Assembly (NCBI GenBank): GCA_030674185.1
Contig: CM060311.1
Location: forward strand, 101,121,513 to 101,185,512
Length of the DNA: 64,000 nucleotides
DNA from: Monoplex corrugatus
Lineage: Eukaryota; Mollusca; Gastropoda; Littorinimorpha; Ranellidae
Reading direction: 5' to 3'
Below are positions 56,701-60,399 of the stretch, piece after piece (position 1 is the stretch's first letter; each line of letters starts with the position of its first letter). The notes below the pieces were generated by a model, which was not told the DNA's origin, did no database searches, and was given only the letters and a program-made list of their open reading frames with translations. The position numbers and the translations under genes are program-made.

Positions 56701-59104
56701 AAAGACAACAAAACAAGAACTGGAATGGCTAAGCAAAAAACTCTGGAAAGACAGAGGTATACCAAGGCCTGAAGACTTAAGTCAGTAGTTAAGAGTCTTA
56801 AAATGTTTGATCTGACCAGTCATGATTTATGGCTGCGAAACCTGACTCTGACCCAAAAAAAAAAGTGATTGCAGAAGAATTGAGGCAGTAGAGATGTGGT
56901 TTTATTGGAGACTACTAAATGTCAAATGGACAGATATATGAAGAACTAATGAAAGTGTCCTGGATGGAAGAACTTGACATCACTAGCACTAGCAGACATC
57001 AACAAGAGAAGACTAAAATACATTGGCCATATGTCATGCAGCAAGAACATGGGCCTCATGGCAACCATCTTTCAAGGAAAAACAAAGGCAAAAAAGAAGA
57101 AAGGCAAACCTCCAATTTTATACAAATTATAGTTATACATAGAGAACATAACCAACATCAGCGGCATAAATATTCAAGAAACTGTCCACGAAAGTCAAGA
57201 CAGAGCAACCTGGAGAGAGATGGTGGAGCCTAACTTAGTGTGCAGCGGCCAACACCGAACCCGGTGATGCTGACAGATGAGACAGGTGAGACAGACATGA
57301 GCACAGAGGCCAATCTATAAGATCTCCTCTTGTGAAATAACTTGTATTAAAAGAACAGAAAACAAGACACTGCAAAAGAATTAAAATTTCAAAGTGAAAC
57401 AAGACAGATAAAACAAGAACAACAACACACAAAAATAAATAAATCAAAAAAAAAAAAAAAGGAAGACAAATGATGTAAATGCATGTAATTGTGAACACAT
57501 AAAACTATGAAAGTGACTACACATATTTGAGTGTGTGTGCATGTATATATATTATATGTGTGCGCATGCGCGTGTGCGCGTGTGTGTGCGTACTTGCATG
57601 TATGTGTCACTGTGTGTGCGTGTGTGTACGTTCATCACTATGTGTGTATGCACGAGCACATACACATGTATGTGTGTGTATGCGTGTGTGTACAAAATAC
57701 ATTTTGAAATAAATAAAATAACATAAAACTAAAAGTGCATACACATGTGTGTGTGTGTGTGTGCATGCATGTGCATGAGTGTAATACAAAAAATAAATCT
57801 CTGCAATAACAAACCATATAAAAATAACATCACATATTTCCTGATAATGGAGCAGTTTTAAGTTTAGGTCTCACTTGCAGAACACACAGATTTTGTAAAA
57901 AGTGCATGACAACAGTCAGACTTCATCACTGCACAATTATGATATTGATAATCTTACCTTAACACTAGATCTAACCCCAGCCCTAGCCCTCAAACTTCGA
58001 GCTCGTCTATTCTCGGTGAAAACCGATCCCCAGGTTAAAATTTTGGATATTACGTAGGTGTCCGAACGCAAAATCCGTTTGAGTCAAGCCAAGACAGAAA
58101 TCAGGGTCGCTTTGGTTTATCCGATGCACCATGTTCCGTTGTAGGCATTTGGAGTACAAATGTCAGTACCCCCAAGTCGAGTGCATTCCAATTTTCCCAT
58201 GTCGAACGAAAATTTCGGCAAAATTTCACCTCCCATGTCAAATCTCACTCTCATCTCGAACGTCTGGCAACAAAGCCAGGACACGAGGCGCGCACTGCCC
58301 GCCCAGTCCTGCTCACTCCCCCATGCCGTGCACATCATCCTCTGTTGTTGCTGGCATTTTTTTGCATTTTTTCTTCAAATTAGCCCTCATTATGGCTCCC
58401 AAGAAAGTGCAAAGTATTAGTATTTAAGTCTATTTCTGCTTTATTTAAGTCTATTTAAGTCTATTTCTGCTTGCCATTGTACTTATATTGCAGTTATCTG
58501 GCCACAGGGCACAACAGAAACCCATAAAAATGTAATTTTAAATTTAATAGATATGGGGATTTTGGGGCCTGGAACGAATTAATGCTTTTTACTTTAGTTA
58601 CTTTAATTTCAATGGGAAAAATTGCCTCCCAACTAGAATATTCTCAAGTCGAGTGGCCCAAGGAACCAATTAGATTCGACTTGGGGGCCACCACTGTATA
58701 CTGTTTGTTTCCACAAACGGACAGTATCACAAGTATAATGATTTTGCACGTGCACCAAGATCGAACCAACGTGCGCCTCTCTCCACTCCAGTCTTCCCAT
58801 TGCAGACTCGAAACCACCAGCAAACGAGAGGAAGATCCCGACATAGTACCAATGCATAATGCTCCGGGCAGACGATACCGGATCCGATCCGCAAGTGTTA
58901 ATGATTTATTTTAGCTTTTCCAGCTGAGCCTTTCGCCGGGCCTATTATATTTTATAATCATAGAAATGAATGATAGAAAATTATTCAAAATATAAGGAAC
59001 CGGCTGAGACACAAACCTTCAAAATCCCCAGTGTCAGCAACAACTACCGTCACATCCTTAAGCTGGTCCAAAGCTGACCGTGCTGGCTTCTTTGCATCAG
59101 ACAT
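920..59104 (-). CDS. TALDO1: Transaldolase gene, complete, 8 exons (spliced CDS span)
   Basis: Transaldolase is a cytosolic enzyme of the non-oxidative pentose phosphate pathway. It moves a dihydroxyacetone unit from sedoheptulose 7-phosphate to glyceraldehyde 3-phosphate, giving erythrose 4-phosphate and fructose 6-phosphate. Eight exons (59017-59104, 50848-50971, 50212-50319, 26583-26714, 19510-19570, 15426-15540, 10647-10776, 920-1151) join with GT-AG borders and matching phases into 990 nt, 329 residues plus TAG; human is 337. Visible motifs are DATTNPSLI at residues 38-46, STEVDAR at 101-107, the Schiff-base lysine K139 in [22 protein letters not shown] in exon 6, GASFRNT in exon 7 and [13 protein letters not shown] near the C-terminus. 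D24, E103 and K139 line up with human D27, E106 and K142 at a constant offset of 3. No frameshift or missing catalytic residue is seen, so the gene looks functional. The introns total about 57 kb and are mostly tandem repeats and transposon remains. Confidence 0.96.
1152..2560. other. Intron 7, 3' part: mostly unique sequence
   Basis: No recognisable gene. A 90-codon plus-strand frame at 1474-1746 is rich in Asp, Ser and Asn ([20 protein letters not shown]...). It has no recognised domain and is followed by AATAAA-like sequence. It could be the 5' part of a decayed transposase gene but is not supported. A second 86-codon frame at 2185-2445 has no recognisable features. Confidence 0.4.
2577..3540. 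repeat. 49-bp minisatellite split by a MITE-like insertion
   Basis: About six units with the core ACATCAAGCAATCAGTTT and ATGGACAACTGCAC lie at 2577-2844. One more degenerate unit lies at 3493-3540, beyond the insertion at 2845-3488. Confidence 0.85.
2845..3488. mobile_element. Probable non-autonomous DNA transposon (piggyBac-like MITE)
   Basis: This ~644-bp block interrupts the 49-bp array. The left end reads CTCTCTCGCTACGAGC after TTAA (2841-2844). The right end, reverse-complemented, begins CACTCGCTACATACGA. The shared CTCGCTAC motif looks like a short terminal inverted repeat. The right flank is AATT rather than a clean TTAA, so the target duplication is imperfect. There is no transposase. 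Confidence 0.5.
3630..3955. repeat. 65-bp tandem repeat, 5 copies
   Basis: Five head-to-tail copies with the core AACTCAGTGGATATTACATG and GATAAATAATTTATATCT. The last copy decays into AT-rich sequence. Confidence 0.92.
4358..4545. repeat. (GT)n microsatellite
   Basis: Long GT dinucleotide run with a few C, A and T interruptions. Open frames through it (Cys-Val polymers) are artefacts. Confidence 0.97.
5105..7180. repeat. 35-bp AT-rich minisatellite (~59 copies)
   Basis: The unit core is AGAGAGTGAGCTACTATGAT followed by TTATATACAATAC. Variants include GTGAGCAAATACGATT, CGTACAGAG versus CATAGAGAG, and several short deletions. It lies in intron 7 of TALDO1. Confidence 0.96.
7289..7480. repeat. 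(GT)n microsatellite
   Basis: GT run with GTGC/GAGT interruptions at its left end and about 70 nearly pure bases on the right. It directly precedes the 42-bp array. Confidence 0.97.
7595..9262. repeat. 42/36-bp purine-rich minisatellite (~41 copies)
   Basis: The unit is GGATGGTGAATGGTACACTC then AAAGTGAGAGGAGAAGGAGAG, with 36-bp variants lacking GGAGAA-type triplets. Because units are multiples of three, both strands stay open for hundreds of codons. The encoded peptide is a monotonous repeat with no known domain, so I read it as non-coding. Confidence 0.95.
9263..9770. other. Unique intronic sequence
   Basis: Nothing recognisable apart from a short direct repeat of ACTTCCCATTACATGTCT near 9342-9380. 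Confidence 0.5.
9777..10187. repeat. 32-bp minisatellite (~13 copies)
   Basis: The unit is TATGCAATCCCTGTAACAGC then CACACACCATCC. A few central copies have single-base deletions. Confidence 0.95.
10226..10572. repeat. Compound (CA)n microsatellite
   Basis: CA run with regular CATACAGACA and CAGAGACA interruptions, ending about 75 nt downstream of the exon 7 donor (10646). It reads as (UG)n in the TALDO1 pre-mRNA. Confidence 0.96.
10647..10776 (-). CDS. TALDO1: TALDO1 exon 7
   Basis: The 130 nt encode residues 210-253. The acceptor is tgtgtgtgtag|GTGTTG and the donor TATTTC|GTAAGT. The peptide is (G)[40 protein letters not shown]. The GASFRNT stretch is highly conserved around the phosphate-binding site. 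The acceptor and the first 29 exon bases are the source of the large minisatellite immediately upstream (10777-13390). Confidence 0.95.
10777..13390. repeat. Minisatellite derived from the exon 7 acceptor and exon 7 start
   Basis: The units combine an exon-like block (gene strand: GGTGTTGTCAGTGTAACC, then AGGATTTACAAC), the adjoining acceptor-like TGTGTGTATAG, and spacer TACCTGTACTG. Real exon 7 begins with the same 29 bases, with AAG instead of AGG at one codon. About 18 copies keep the full exon-derived block; many others keep only the shorter GGTGTTGTCAGTG part. A LINE 3' end at 12262-12815 interrupts the array. Confidence 0.92.
12262..12815 (+). mobile_element. LINE 3' end inserted in the exon 7-derived array
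   Basis: The first part translates to the C-terminal tail typical of non-LTR ORF2 proteins ([20 protein letters not shown], then [12 protein letters not shown] and a stop). About 430 bp of 3' UTR follow, with pyrimidine-rich and TG-rich tracts, ending GGTTAATAAATAGTCTGAGT. Array units lie on both sides. It is 5'-truncated. Confidence 0.75.
13391..13740. other. Unique AT-rich intronic sequence
   Basis: Lies between the exon 7-derived array and the next minisatellite. No gene or repeat recognised. Confidence 0.5.
13745..14965. repeat. 44-46-bp minisatellite (~27 copies)
   Basis: The core is ACACCAACACCTTATGACAG then GACACTGTTCACATAAACACAATA, alternating GACAGGA with GACTGGA and AATAACACC with AATAGACACC. 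Confidence 0.95.
15259..15348. repeat. (CA)n microsatellite near the exon 6 donor
   Basis: Nearly pure CA run. In the transcript it is (UG)n starting about 77 nt downstream of the exon 6 donor at 15425. Confidence 0.97.
15426..15540 (-). CDS. TALDO1: TALDO1 exon 6
   Basis: The 115 nt encode residues 172-210. The acceptor is tttgttgcag|GCT and the donor CCAG|GTGAGA. The peptide begins [20 protein letters not shown] and ends FDSLDDPG, the family's conserved ISPFVGRI...W block. A (UG)n tract (plus-strand CA, 15259-15348) lies about 77 nt into the following intron. Confidence 0.95.
15560..16238. other. Intron 5: degenerate, possibly ancient tandem repeat
   Basis: TG/T-rich sequence with recurring blocks such as GCTCCAGTGTTAAGGATTCT, GCTCCTGTGTTTGAATTCT and GCTCCGGTGTTAGGAATTTT. 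They suggest a decayed repeat of roughly 40-60 bp. No coding sequence is recognised. Confidence 0.4.
16240..19305 (-). mobile_element. RTE-like non-LTR retrotransposon, minus strand, broken
   Basis: From 5' to 3' on the minus strand it shows a 5' region with a duplicated block (19190-19300), the start of an APE-type endonuclease (KIATWNVGT, ~18920-18945), and then a large gap containing a (CA)n tract (18615-18728). The endonuclease C-terminus follows ([12 protein letters not shown]...SDHNPVV, 18300-18480), then reverse-transcriptase pieces ([55 protein letters not shown]) and the 3' end with an (ATG)n tail at 16246-16262. The RT domain has an internal deletion after LERLNID plus stops and frameshifts, so it is dead. 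It lies in intron 5 in the same orientation as TALDO1. Confidence 0.85.
18615..18728. repeat. (CA)n microsatellite inside the LINE
   Basis: CA run of about 110 bp lying between the N- and C-terminal endonuclease remnants of the minus-strand LINE. Confidence 0.97.
19510..19570 (-). CDS. TALDO1: TALDO1 exon 5 (61-nt micro-exon-like)
   Basis: This short exon encodes residues 151-171: a split Arg, then [20 protein letters not shown]. It matches the conserved [12 protein letters not shown] segment of animal transaldolases. The acceptor is gtgtcttcag|A and the donor CAG|GTATTA. It fills the phase gap exactly between exons 4 and 6 (phase 2 in, phase 0 out). A plus-strand LINE copy begins only about 34 bp upstream of its acceptor, and an inverted copy of the same LINE lies just downstream. 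Confidence 0.93.
19604..21258 (+). mobile_element. RTE-like non-LTR retrotransposon, plus strand, 5'-truncated
   Basis: A second copy of the same family in opposite orientation. It begins inside ORF2 ([18 protein letters not shown]) and carries [50 protein letters not shown], an [15 protein letters not shown] motif, a YTDDTVLI version of the YADD box, and the C-terminal GCEAWIVNK and GRPREKI-like tail. Frameshifts and stops break it into at least four frames. It ends CAAGGCACCTAATGATGACT. The 5' truncation point lies about 34 bp from the exon 5 acceptor. Confidence 0.87.
21283..21359. repeat. (CA)n microsatellite
   Basis: Pure CA run immediately after the LINE 3' end, grading into a CA-rich stretch with ACACAGACAC variants up to ~21460. 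Confidence 0.96.
21532..22425. repeat. 36-bp minisatellite (~25 copies)
   Basis: The unit is TATAAACATATCAACACACG then TCCATGCACTGACAGG. The first copies are shorter (loss of TATCA), and a near-repeat of the flank (CACCAGTCACCATGGAACAC) occurs at both ~21645 and ~22423. Length divisible by three gives long artefactual frames. Confidence 0.95.
22620..24465. repeat. 24-bp minisatellite (~70+ copies) with composite left end
   Basis: The unit is CACCATGCTTCAGTACAGCC then CTAT, varying ATG/ACG and GTAC/GCAC. The left end (22620-22980) also contains a longer segment, CGCAATGACCAGTACCACAA then TTGTCTGTATC, repeated five times, so this is a two-level array. The 619-codon frame through it is an artefact of the 24-bp unit. 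Confidence 0.95.
24650..24745. repeat. (CA)n microsatellite
   Basis: CA run with one CATATCTGTAAA interruption. It sits exactly at the 5' truncation point of the following LINE. Confidence 0.95.
24748..26062 (+). mobile_element. CR1/L2-like non-LTR retrotransposon, 5'-truncated 3' half
   Basis: An uninterrupted reading frame (24750-25714) starts within the reverse transcriptase at [13 protein letters not shown] and has the catalytic FYADDTQL box. It continues through the thumb ([48 protein letters not shown]) to [14 protein letters not shown] and a stop. The 3' UTR has (TG)n and (CGTG)n tracts and ends GCGCTATATAAATATTGTAT with a TTATTATCATTAT tail. The intact frame suggests a fairly recent insertion. 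It lies in intron 4, antisense to TALDO1. Confidence 0.88.
26075..26235. repeat. Compound (CA)n with TATCTGTAAA interruptions
   Basis: Four or five CA tracts are separated by ATATCTGTAAA, forming an irregular 30-50-bp higher-order repeat. The same ATATCTGTAAA motif occurs in the (CA)n tract before the LINE, at ~24717. Confidence 0.9.
26236..26582. other. Intron 4 proximal region, degenerate repeats
   Basis: Contains two or three diverged copies of a ~70-bp block (CCAACCGATCACGCAACTGA, TTCTTCAAGAATTA). No coding sequence apart from exon 4 beyond it. Confidence 0.5.
26583..26714 (-). CDS. TALDO1: TALDO1 exon 4 (catalytic lysine)
   Basis: The 132 nt encode residues 107-151. The acceptor is tggccag|GCTG, with a rather weak pyrimidine tract, and the donor is GCCAG|GTGAGA. 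It contains [15 protein letters not shown] and then [19 protein letters not shown]139 is the Schiff-base lysine, within the transaldolase active-site signature. It lies 23.5 kb from exon 3. Confidence 0.96.
26905..27000. repeat. 43-bp direct repeat x2
   Basis: ACATACAATGACTGATCCAA then AAGTCTTGTCACTTGCATT occurs twice in tandem. A reverse-complement fragment (CAAGACTTTTGGATCAG) occurs at ~35590, so it may be the edge of a dispersed element. Confidence 0.8.
27085..32385. repeat. 39/43-bp minisatellite, ~130 copies (5.3 kb)
   Basis: The core is ACCAAGTGTCAAATGCTGTC then TGACAGTC, followed by TGACATAG, TGATTGACATAG or AGATTGACATAG and GG or TG. The 4-bp ATTG difference makes 39- and 43-bp forms. 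Copies between about 28400 and 31400 carry many single-base deletions and a few scrambled units, whereas both edges are clean. It lies in intron 3. Confidence 0.96.
32405..32435. repeat. Poly-C tract
   Basis: A C-rich run (CCTCCCCCCCTCCC... then about 17 C) just beyond the right end of the 5.3-kb array. It is G-rich on the transcribed gene strand. Confidence 0.9.
32468..32552. repeat. 25-bp tandem repeat x3
   Basis: Three copies of AAGGGAAACGATCAAAGGTC then ACATC. Confidence 0.92.
32648..32862 (-). mobile_element. CR1/L2-like LINE 3' UTR fragment, minus strand
   Basis: The reverse complement matches the 3' UTR of the LINE at 24748-26062: GAGAGCATA-like start, CATTTATAGCC, CG/TG-alternating tract, CAGCGCTTACATTTGATTTT and GCGCTATATAAATATTGTAA with a (TTA)n tail. 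It is severely 5'-truncated. Confidence 0.85.
33113..33420 (+). mobile_element. tRNA-derived SINE
   Basis: An A-box-like TGGCACAATGG (from ~33120) and a B-box-like GGTTCCAGGGTTCAC (~33163-33178) sit about 40 bp apart at the 5' end, as in a tRNA-derived pol III promoter. The body includes GCGCACGCTAAAGATCACAC, resembling the conserved CACGTTAAAGATC motif of invertebrate SINEs. No cloverleaf is preserved, so it is not a tRNA gene. Confidence 0.65.
33608..34803. repeat. 50-bp minisatellite (24 copies)
   Basis: The unit is CATACACAACTGTCAAACTG then GCTGGAAGTGTCTGCCTTGT and GAACACTCCC. Variation is almost limited to one site (GGAAGTG, GGACGTG or GGATGTG) and rare GAAGACTCC. The period is an exact 50 bp except for one insertion near 34233. 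Confidence 0.97.
34959..35551. mobile_element. 593-bp MITE with ~36-bp terminal inverted repeats
   Basis: The left end TGTGACCTCCCACCAAGAAA (then TCAGTCTTAACTAGC) is matched by the reverse complement of the right end, TGTGACCTCCCACCACGAAA (then TCGTCTTAACTCGC), with about three differences. TA dinucleotides flank both ends (34957-34958 and 35552-35553), consistent with a TA target-site duplication as in Tc1/mariner-type elements. There is no transposase. Confidence 0.8.
35709..35741. repeat. (CT)n microsatellite
   Basis: Pure CT run of about 30 bp. Confidence 0.95.
35930..36655 (+). mobile_element. CR1/L2-like LINE 3' end with a minisatellite in its 3' UTR
   Basis: The left part translates to the ORF2 C-terminal signature [16 protein letters not shown] and a stop (~35965-36018), comparable to [11 protein letters not shown] in the LINE at 24748. 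The right end reads AGTGCCTTATAAATATCATT followed by an (ATT/ATC)n tail, comparable to GCGCTATATAAATATTG. Between them the 3' UTR has become a 19-bp tandem array. Confidence 0.65.
36093..36500. repeat. 19-20-bp minisatellite (~21 copies)
   Basis: The unit is GTGTTGGTGTTGTACACCT, with GTGCTGGTTGTTGTACACCT variants. It lies within a LINE 3' UTR. Confidence 0.94.
36895..36985 (+). mobile_element. Short 3' fragment of the intron-1 LINE family
   Basis: GCAGCCTGGAGGGAGATGGT and the following CAGCAGCCAACACCGAACCC then AGTGACGCTGACAGGTGAGA closely match 57207-57295 at the 3' end of the LINE in intron 1. It encodes the AWREMV-type C-terminus. It is extremely 5'-truncated. Confidence 0.75.
37110..37155. 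repeat. (CA)n microsatellite
   Basis: Short CA run with CAGACA and CATACA interruptions. Confidence 0.9.
37215..37722. repeat. 45-bp minisatellite (11 copies)
   Basis: The unit is TGTGCATTCCAAACATGTCC then ATACAGCATATACATGTACACATTC. One copy near 37503 carries an insertion and a divergent tail; downstream units use ACAAGTGTACACATTC. Confidence 0.95.
37805..38112. repeat. 31-bp minisatellite (10 copies)
   Basis: The unit is TAGAAAATCCATGCTAAATA then TTACTGTGTTA. The pattern of Cs and 2-bp deletions suggests a four-unit higher-order duplication. Confidence 0.94.
38198..39010. repeat. 44-45-bp minisatellite (~18 copies)
   Basis: The unit is AGTTTGCTGGGCTTTCTCAT then GTTTGTACCAGTGCTGTCCATTAGA, with rare 1-bp losses. 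Confidence 0.95.
39011..39825. other. Intron 3 sequence with a (CTAT)n microsatellite
   Basis: (CTAT)n at ~39318-39372. Two diverged copies of a block containing GTTTTGTAATATCAATCATT and GACCAGTCAATCAATCAAG occur at ~39100 and ~39270. No coding sequence. Confidence 0.6.
39830..41065 (+). mobile_element. Degenerate L1/Tx1-like LINE (reverse-transcriptase remnant)
   Basis: Through many stops and frameshifts, L1-type landmarks can be read: a [20 protein letters not shown] block (QGxPLSP box) at ~40030, [20 protein letters not shown] at ~40438-40498, [27 protein letters not shown] at ~40528-40590 and [12 protein letters not shown] at ~40620. The block order and spacing fit the RT C-terminus and connection region of the L1/Tx1 clade. 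It is an old pseudogenised copy abutting the left edge of the 5.6-kb array. Confidence 0.75.
41200..46840. repeat. 42-bp minisatellite, ~134 copies (5.6 kb)
   Basis: The unit is GATGACAGTAAACCAAAACT then GTTGTCTGAAGTGGTCGTTTTT, with GACAG/GATAG/GGTAG and TCTG/CCTG variants. The edges are clean; the interior (41900-45500) has many 1-2-bp deletions and a few scrambled units. A rarer unit with GTCGGAATAG replaces the GTTTTTGATG part at ~45262, 46192, 46474 and 46635, giving higher-order structure. The 42-bp length creates frames of up to 1509 codons, which I do not regard as genes. Confidence 0.96.
46950..47845. other. Unique intron 3 sequence
   Basis: AT-rich and without recognisable coding sequence. 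A ~105-bp block containing AGTTCAGGCCACTCTCAGTT is duplicated in tandem at ~47525-47690 with moderate divergence. Confidence 0.5.
47848..49148. repeat. 52-bp minisatellite, 25 virtually identical copies
   Basis: The unit is TTGTTAATCAGTAAGAATGA then CAATACATTGACAGGTACTG and TAGCCAAGTAGC. Apart from the first base of the first copy I see no difference between copies and no indel. This contrasts with every other large array in the window. Confidence 0.97.
49670..50110 (+). mobile_element. tRNA-derived SINE with internal tandem expansion
   Basis: A B-box-like GGTCCTAGGTTCAATCCGC (~49697-49716) is followed by a body with GATCTTCCAGGTCAACATGT, CAGAACTGTCAGTGCC and CCCCCTTCATGAGTATATGT. This is a layout I associate with abundant gastropod SINEs. 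The 3' body resumes at CACCCAGCATGCACACGCCC after an internal 37-bp repeat. Confidence 0.65.
49858..50040. repeat. 37-bp tandem repeat x5 inside the SINE
   Basis: The unit is GCCTGTAAGTCATGTCAGTG then ACTGATTTATGGAAACA. It expanded from the SINE body. Confidence 0.9.
50212..50319 (-). CDS. TALDO1: TALDO1 exon 3
   Basis: The 108 nt encode residues 71-107. The acceptor is catttcag|GTCTG and the donor GCAAG|GTCAGT. The peptide runs [32 protein letters not shown]103 corresponds to the conserved active-site glutamate (human E106). It follows a 528-bp intron 2, the only short intron of the gene. Confidence 0.96.
50629..50840. repeat. 53-bp repeat x4 derived from the exon 2 end and donor
   Basis: On the gene strand each unit carries about 36 bases resembling the end of exon 2 (GTCACCTGGACCATACAAAG then GGAGG) followed by a donor (GTGAGTA in three copies, GTGAGCA in the fourth) and AGTTTAATTGA. 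The real exon 2 end at 50848 is the fifth, upstream member. The array occupies intron 2. Confidence 0.93.
50848..50971 (-). CDS. TALDO1: TALDO1 exon 2
   Basis: The 124 nt encode residues 30-71, with a split Ala at the start and a split Gly at the end. The acceptor is ttatttcag|CC and the donor GGAGG|GTGAGTA. It contains the family signature DATTNPSLI and reads on through [16 protein letters not shown] to WAKEQGG. The last ~36 nt and the donor recur four more times just downstream in the intron (50629-50840). Confidence 0.96.
50972..51340. other. Intron 1 proximal sequence
   Basis: Contains a G-rich fragment (AAAGGGGTCCAGGGGCCGGC, 51075-51125) of the kind seen in dispersed repeats, otherwise nothing recognisable. 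Confidence 0.4.
51343..51425. repeat. (GT)n microsatellite
   Basis: Pure GT run of about 75 bp ending GCGCGCGTGTGTGCG. Confidence 0.97.
51580..53470. repeat. Degenerate ~65-bp repeat interrupted by a ~1.58-kb insertion
   Basis: Blocks such as AATGTAACAACAATCAAGAG and GACTAGTAACAGTATTATCA recur at 51590-51755 and again, diverged, at 53340-53470 (AAATGTAACAGCAAGTACAA, GAGTATTATCTCTGAAAGAA). The intervening 51756-53338 has (CA)n and (CT)n tracts (52417-52435, 52799-52825) and no coding sequence, and looks like a later insertion. Confidence 0.5.
53655..53739. repeat. (CA)n microsatellite
   Basis: Pure CA run of about 85 bp, with a CA/CACG-rich satellite at 53515-53585 to its left. Confidence 0.97.
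53880..54585. other. Intron 1 low-complexity region
   Basis: A (GTTTT)n-type tract at ~54180-54275 and a purine tract with (GGGA)n at ~54503-54530. No coding sequence. Confidence 0.6.
54590..57300 (+). mobile_element. APE-type non-LTR retrotransposon (RTE-like), degenerate but near full length
   Basis: A 5' region (54590-55235) is followed by the endonuclease start ([22 protein letters not shown]). The RT domain follows: [78 protein letters not shown] and a YADDTAL box at ~56460. The C-terminus has YGCETLTL-like, [13 protein letters not shown] and [11 protein letters not shown] blocks. Several frameshifts and stops separate these, so it is inactive. The 3' end is near 57300. It lies in intron 1, antisense to TALDO1; a 3' fragment of the same family lies at 36895-36985. 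Confidence 0.83.
57525..57785. repeat. Interrupted (TG)n / TGCG microsatellite
   Basis: Alternating TG, TGCG, TGTA and TGCA tracts in two blocks (57525-57700 and 57745-57780). Confidence 0.9.
58164..58696 (+). mobile_element. Tigger/pogo-like DNA transposon remnant
   Basis: The left end CAGTACCCCCAAGTCGAGTG and the reverse complement of the right end, CAGTGGTGGCCCCCAAGTCG, form imperfect terminal inverted repeats. TA follows the right end. Internally, ATGGCTCCCAAGAAAGTGCA (58391-58410) gives MAPKKVQ, a plausible transposase start, but it stops after a few codons. The transposase is otherwise missing, so this is a deletion derivative. Confidence 0.6.
59017..59104 (-). CDS. TALDO1: TALDO1 exon 1 (coding part)
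   Basis: The 88 nt start at ATG and encode residues 1-29 plus one base of codon 30. It reads [15 protein letters not shown] and continues to [10 protein letters not shown], matching the N-terminal helix and the ADTGDF strand of animal transaldolases; D24 is the conserved active-site aspartate. The start context is favourable, with A at -3. The donor is GAAG|GTTTGT. The N-terminus is a few residues shorter than human, which accounts for the constant offset of 3. Confidence 0.94.
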
Positions 59105-59199
59105 TTTGAGTTCAATCGGTTATGTGGGTTAACTTTTTGAGGCAATAGACGCCTGAACCGGCAAATTTAGACGTCTCTAGCTTTCCACCCCAAAGAAAT

Positions 59200-59250
59200 G
59201 TAAACTTCCGGTAAAATAACGCATGCGCAAAACGCAAACCTTCGCGAGGG
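59200..59250 (-). promoter_or_regulatory. Candidate TATA-less promoter with ETS and NRF1 motifs
   Basis: About 100-125 bp upstream of the TALDO1 ATG lie, on the gene strand, an ETS/GABP-type ACCGGAAGT (59204-59212) and an NRF1/alpha-Pal-type TGCGCATGCGT (59219-59229). CpG dinucleotides cluster around 59201-59250 in an otherwise CpG-poor region. No TATA box is evident. This pair is typical of metabolic housekeeping promoters in animals. The transcription start is inferred to lie between here and 59105. Confidence 0.6.
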
Positions 59251-59380
59251 GCCACAGGCAAGGTCTGTGTTTGCAACGTGCTTCATCTTCATCTTCATCC
59301 GTTGAGTGTCCACAATCATCCAGTTGATTATTCTGACACTTGTGGGGGGCAGACGCAAAACAACAACAAAACGGTCAAAC

Positions 59381-59423
<43 letters not shown>

Positions 59424-60265
59424 CATGCACAAGCAGCGTGCAACAAATGAACGACAGTGTGTGAATGTCAATGCATTTTATGAGTTCTGAACACATACAA
59501 TGATACATGTGATGTGTGTGATAAACAACTACATTGCCGTGCAAACAAAGTTTGTATTAAATAAATTAGACTTGCCCGTTACTTGCATACATCAGAAGGC
59601 ATAATAAAAATGAACTAGCATATATACACAAAAAGGTACACAAAAGAACAACTAAGCAAAGTGAATATGGATAAACTCTAAATGGGTGTTTAACTATAGT
59701 AGTTCTGCTGTACATATGCACAGGATGGAGAAGGTGAGGATCAGTTGAAAGAGTGAGGTAAAAGAATGCATGTCTGACATTAACTGATTAAGCTTAATTT
59801 CTGGAGTGAGATGCATTTATCGCAAGTGGACGATTCCATTTGCTCACTGGAATCTTCCAGCAATTATCTGACAGACACCCTGAGCTTGCATAAAACCCTA
59901 TGTGCCAGCAAGGTCTTGAGTAGGGAAATTGTGTGTGTGTGTGTGTGTATGTGGGTGGGTGGGGGAAGTGTTAGGGACCTATGAAATACTAAGTTAAAAC
60001 CATGTGGCAAACAGGACAGTTATCAACATATAGTAAGGGGAAAAGAGCTGGCATCTATGCAAACTGGCGGCTGGATTAGCTGCACAAGAGAGATGAAAGC
60101 CCAGAGTAGGGCATGAGAGGACTCTTCCATTTTCTCTTGGTCCAGTGGTGCATGTTGTGTGGCTATGTCCTAAGGTTTGTCATCTCCCCACCTTGCAGTT
60201 CACTTTGTAAACAAGGTAACTGATGACTGGTGACTGAGTCTGAACAGGTTATGCAGTGCATGGAC
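59251..60265. other. Upstream region of TALDO1, mostly unique
   Basis: A short (TG)n(AG)n tract lies at 59383-59423 and a (GT)n tract at ~59931-59950. No further gene, promoter or element recognised. Confidence 0.5.
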
Positions 60266-60267
60266 AA

Positions 60268-60382
60268 CCCCCCATTGCTCGATGATATGGCTATCGAGTG
60301 GCATAGCCCCCCTTTGCTTGATGATAATAGCTATCGAGTGGCATAGTCCCCCTTTGATTGATGATATGGCTATAGAGTGGCA
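60268..60382. repeat. ~46-bp repeat x3
   Basis: Three copies of a block containing TTGATGATATGGCTATCGAG and TGGCATAGCCCCCC, directly before the 40-bp array. Confidence 0.88.
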
Positions 60383-60399
60383 CTGGGAGGTGATTGTTC

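Noticed and set aside
58131..58427. Frames of 98 and 86 codons near exon 1
   Set aside because: They fall within the Tigger-like element and show no domain; the only plausible transposase start (MAPKK) is in a short frame.
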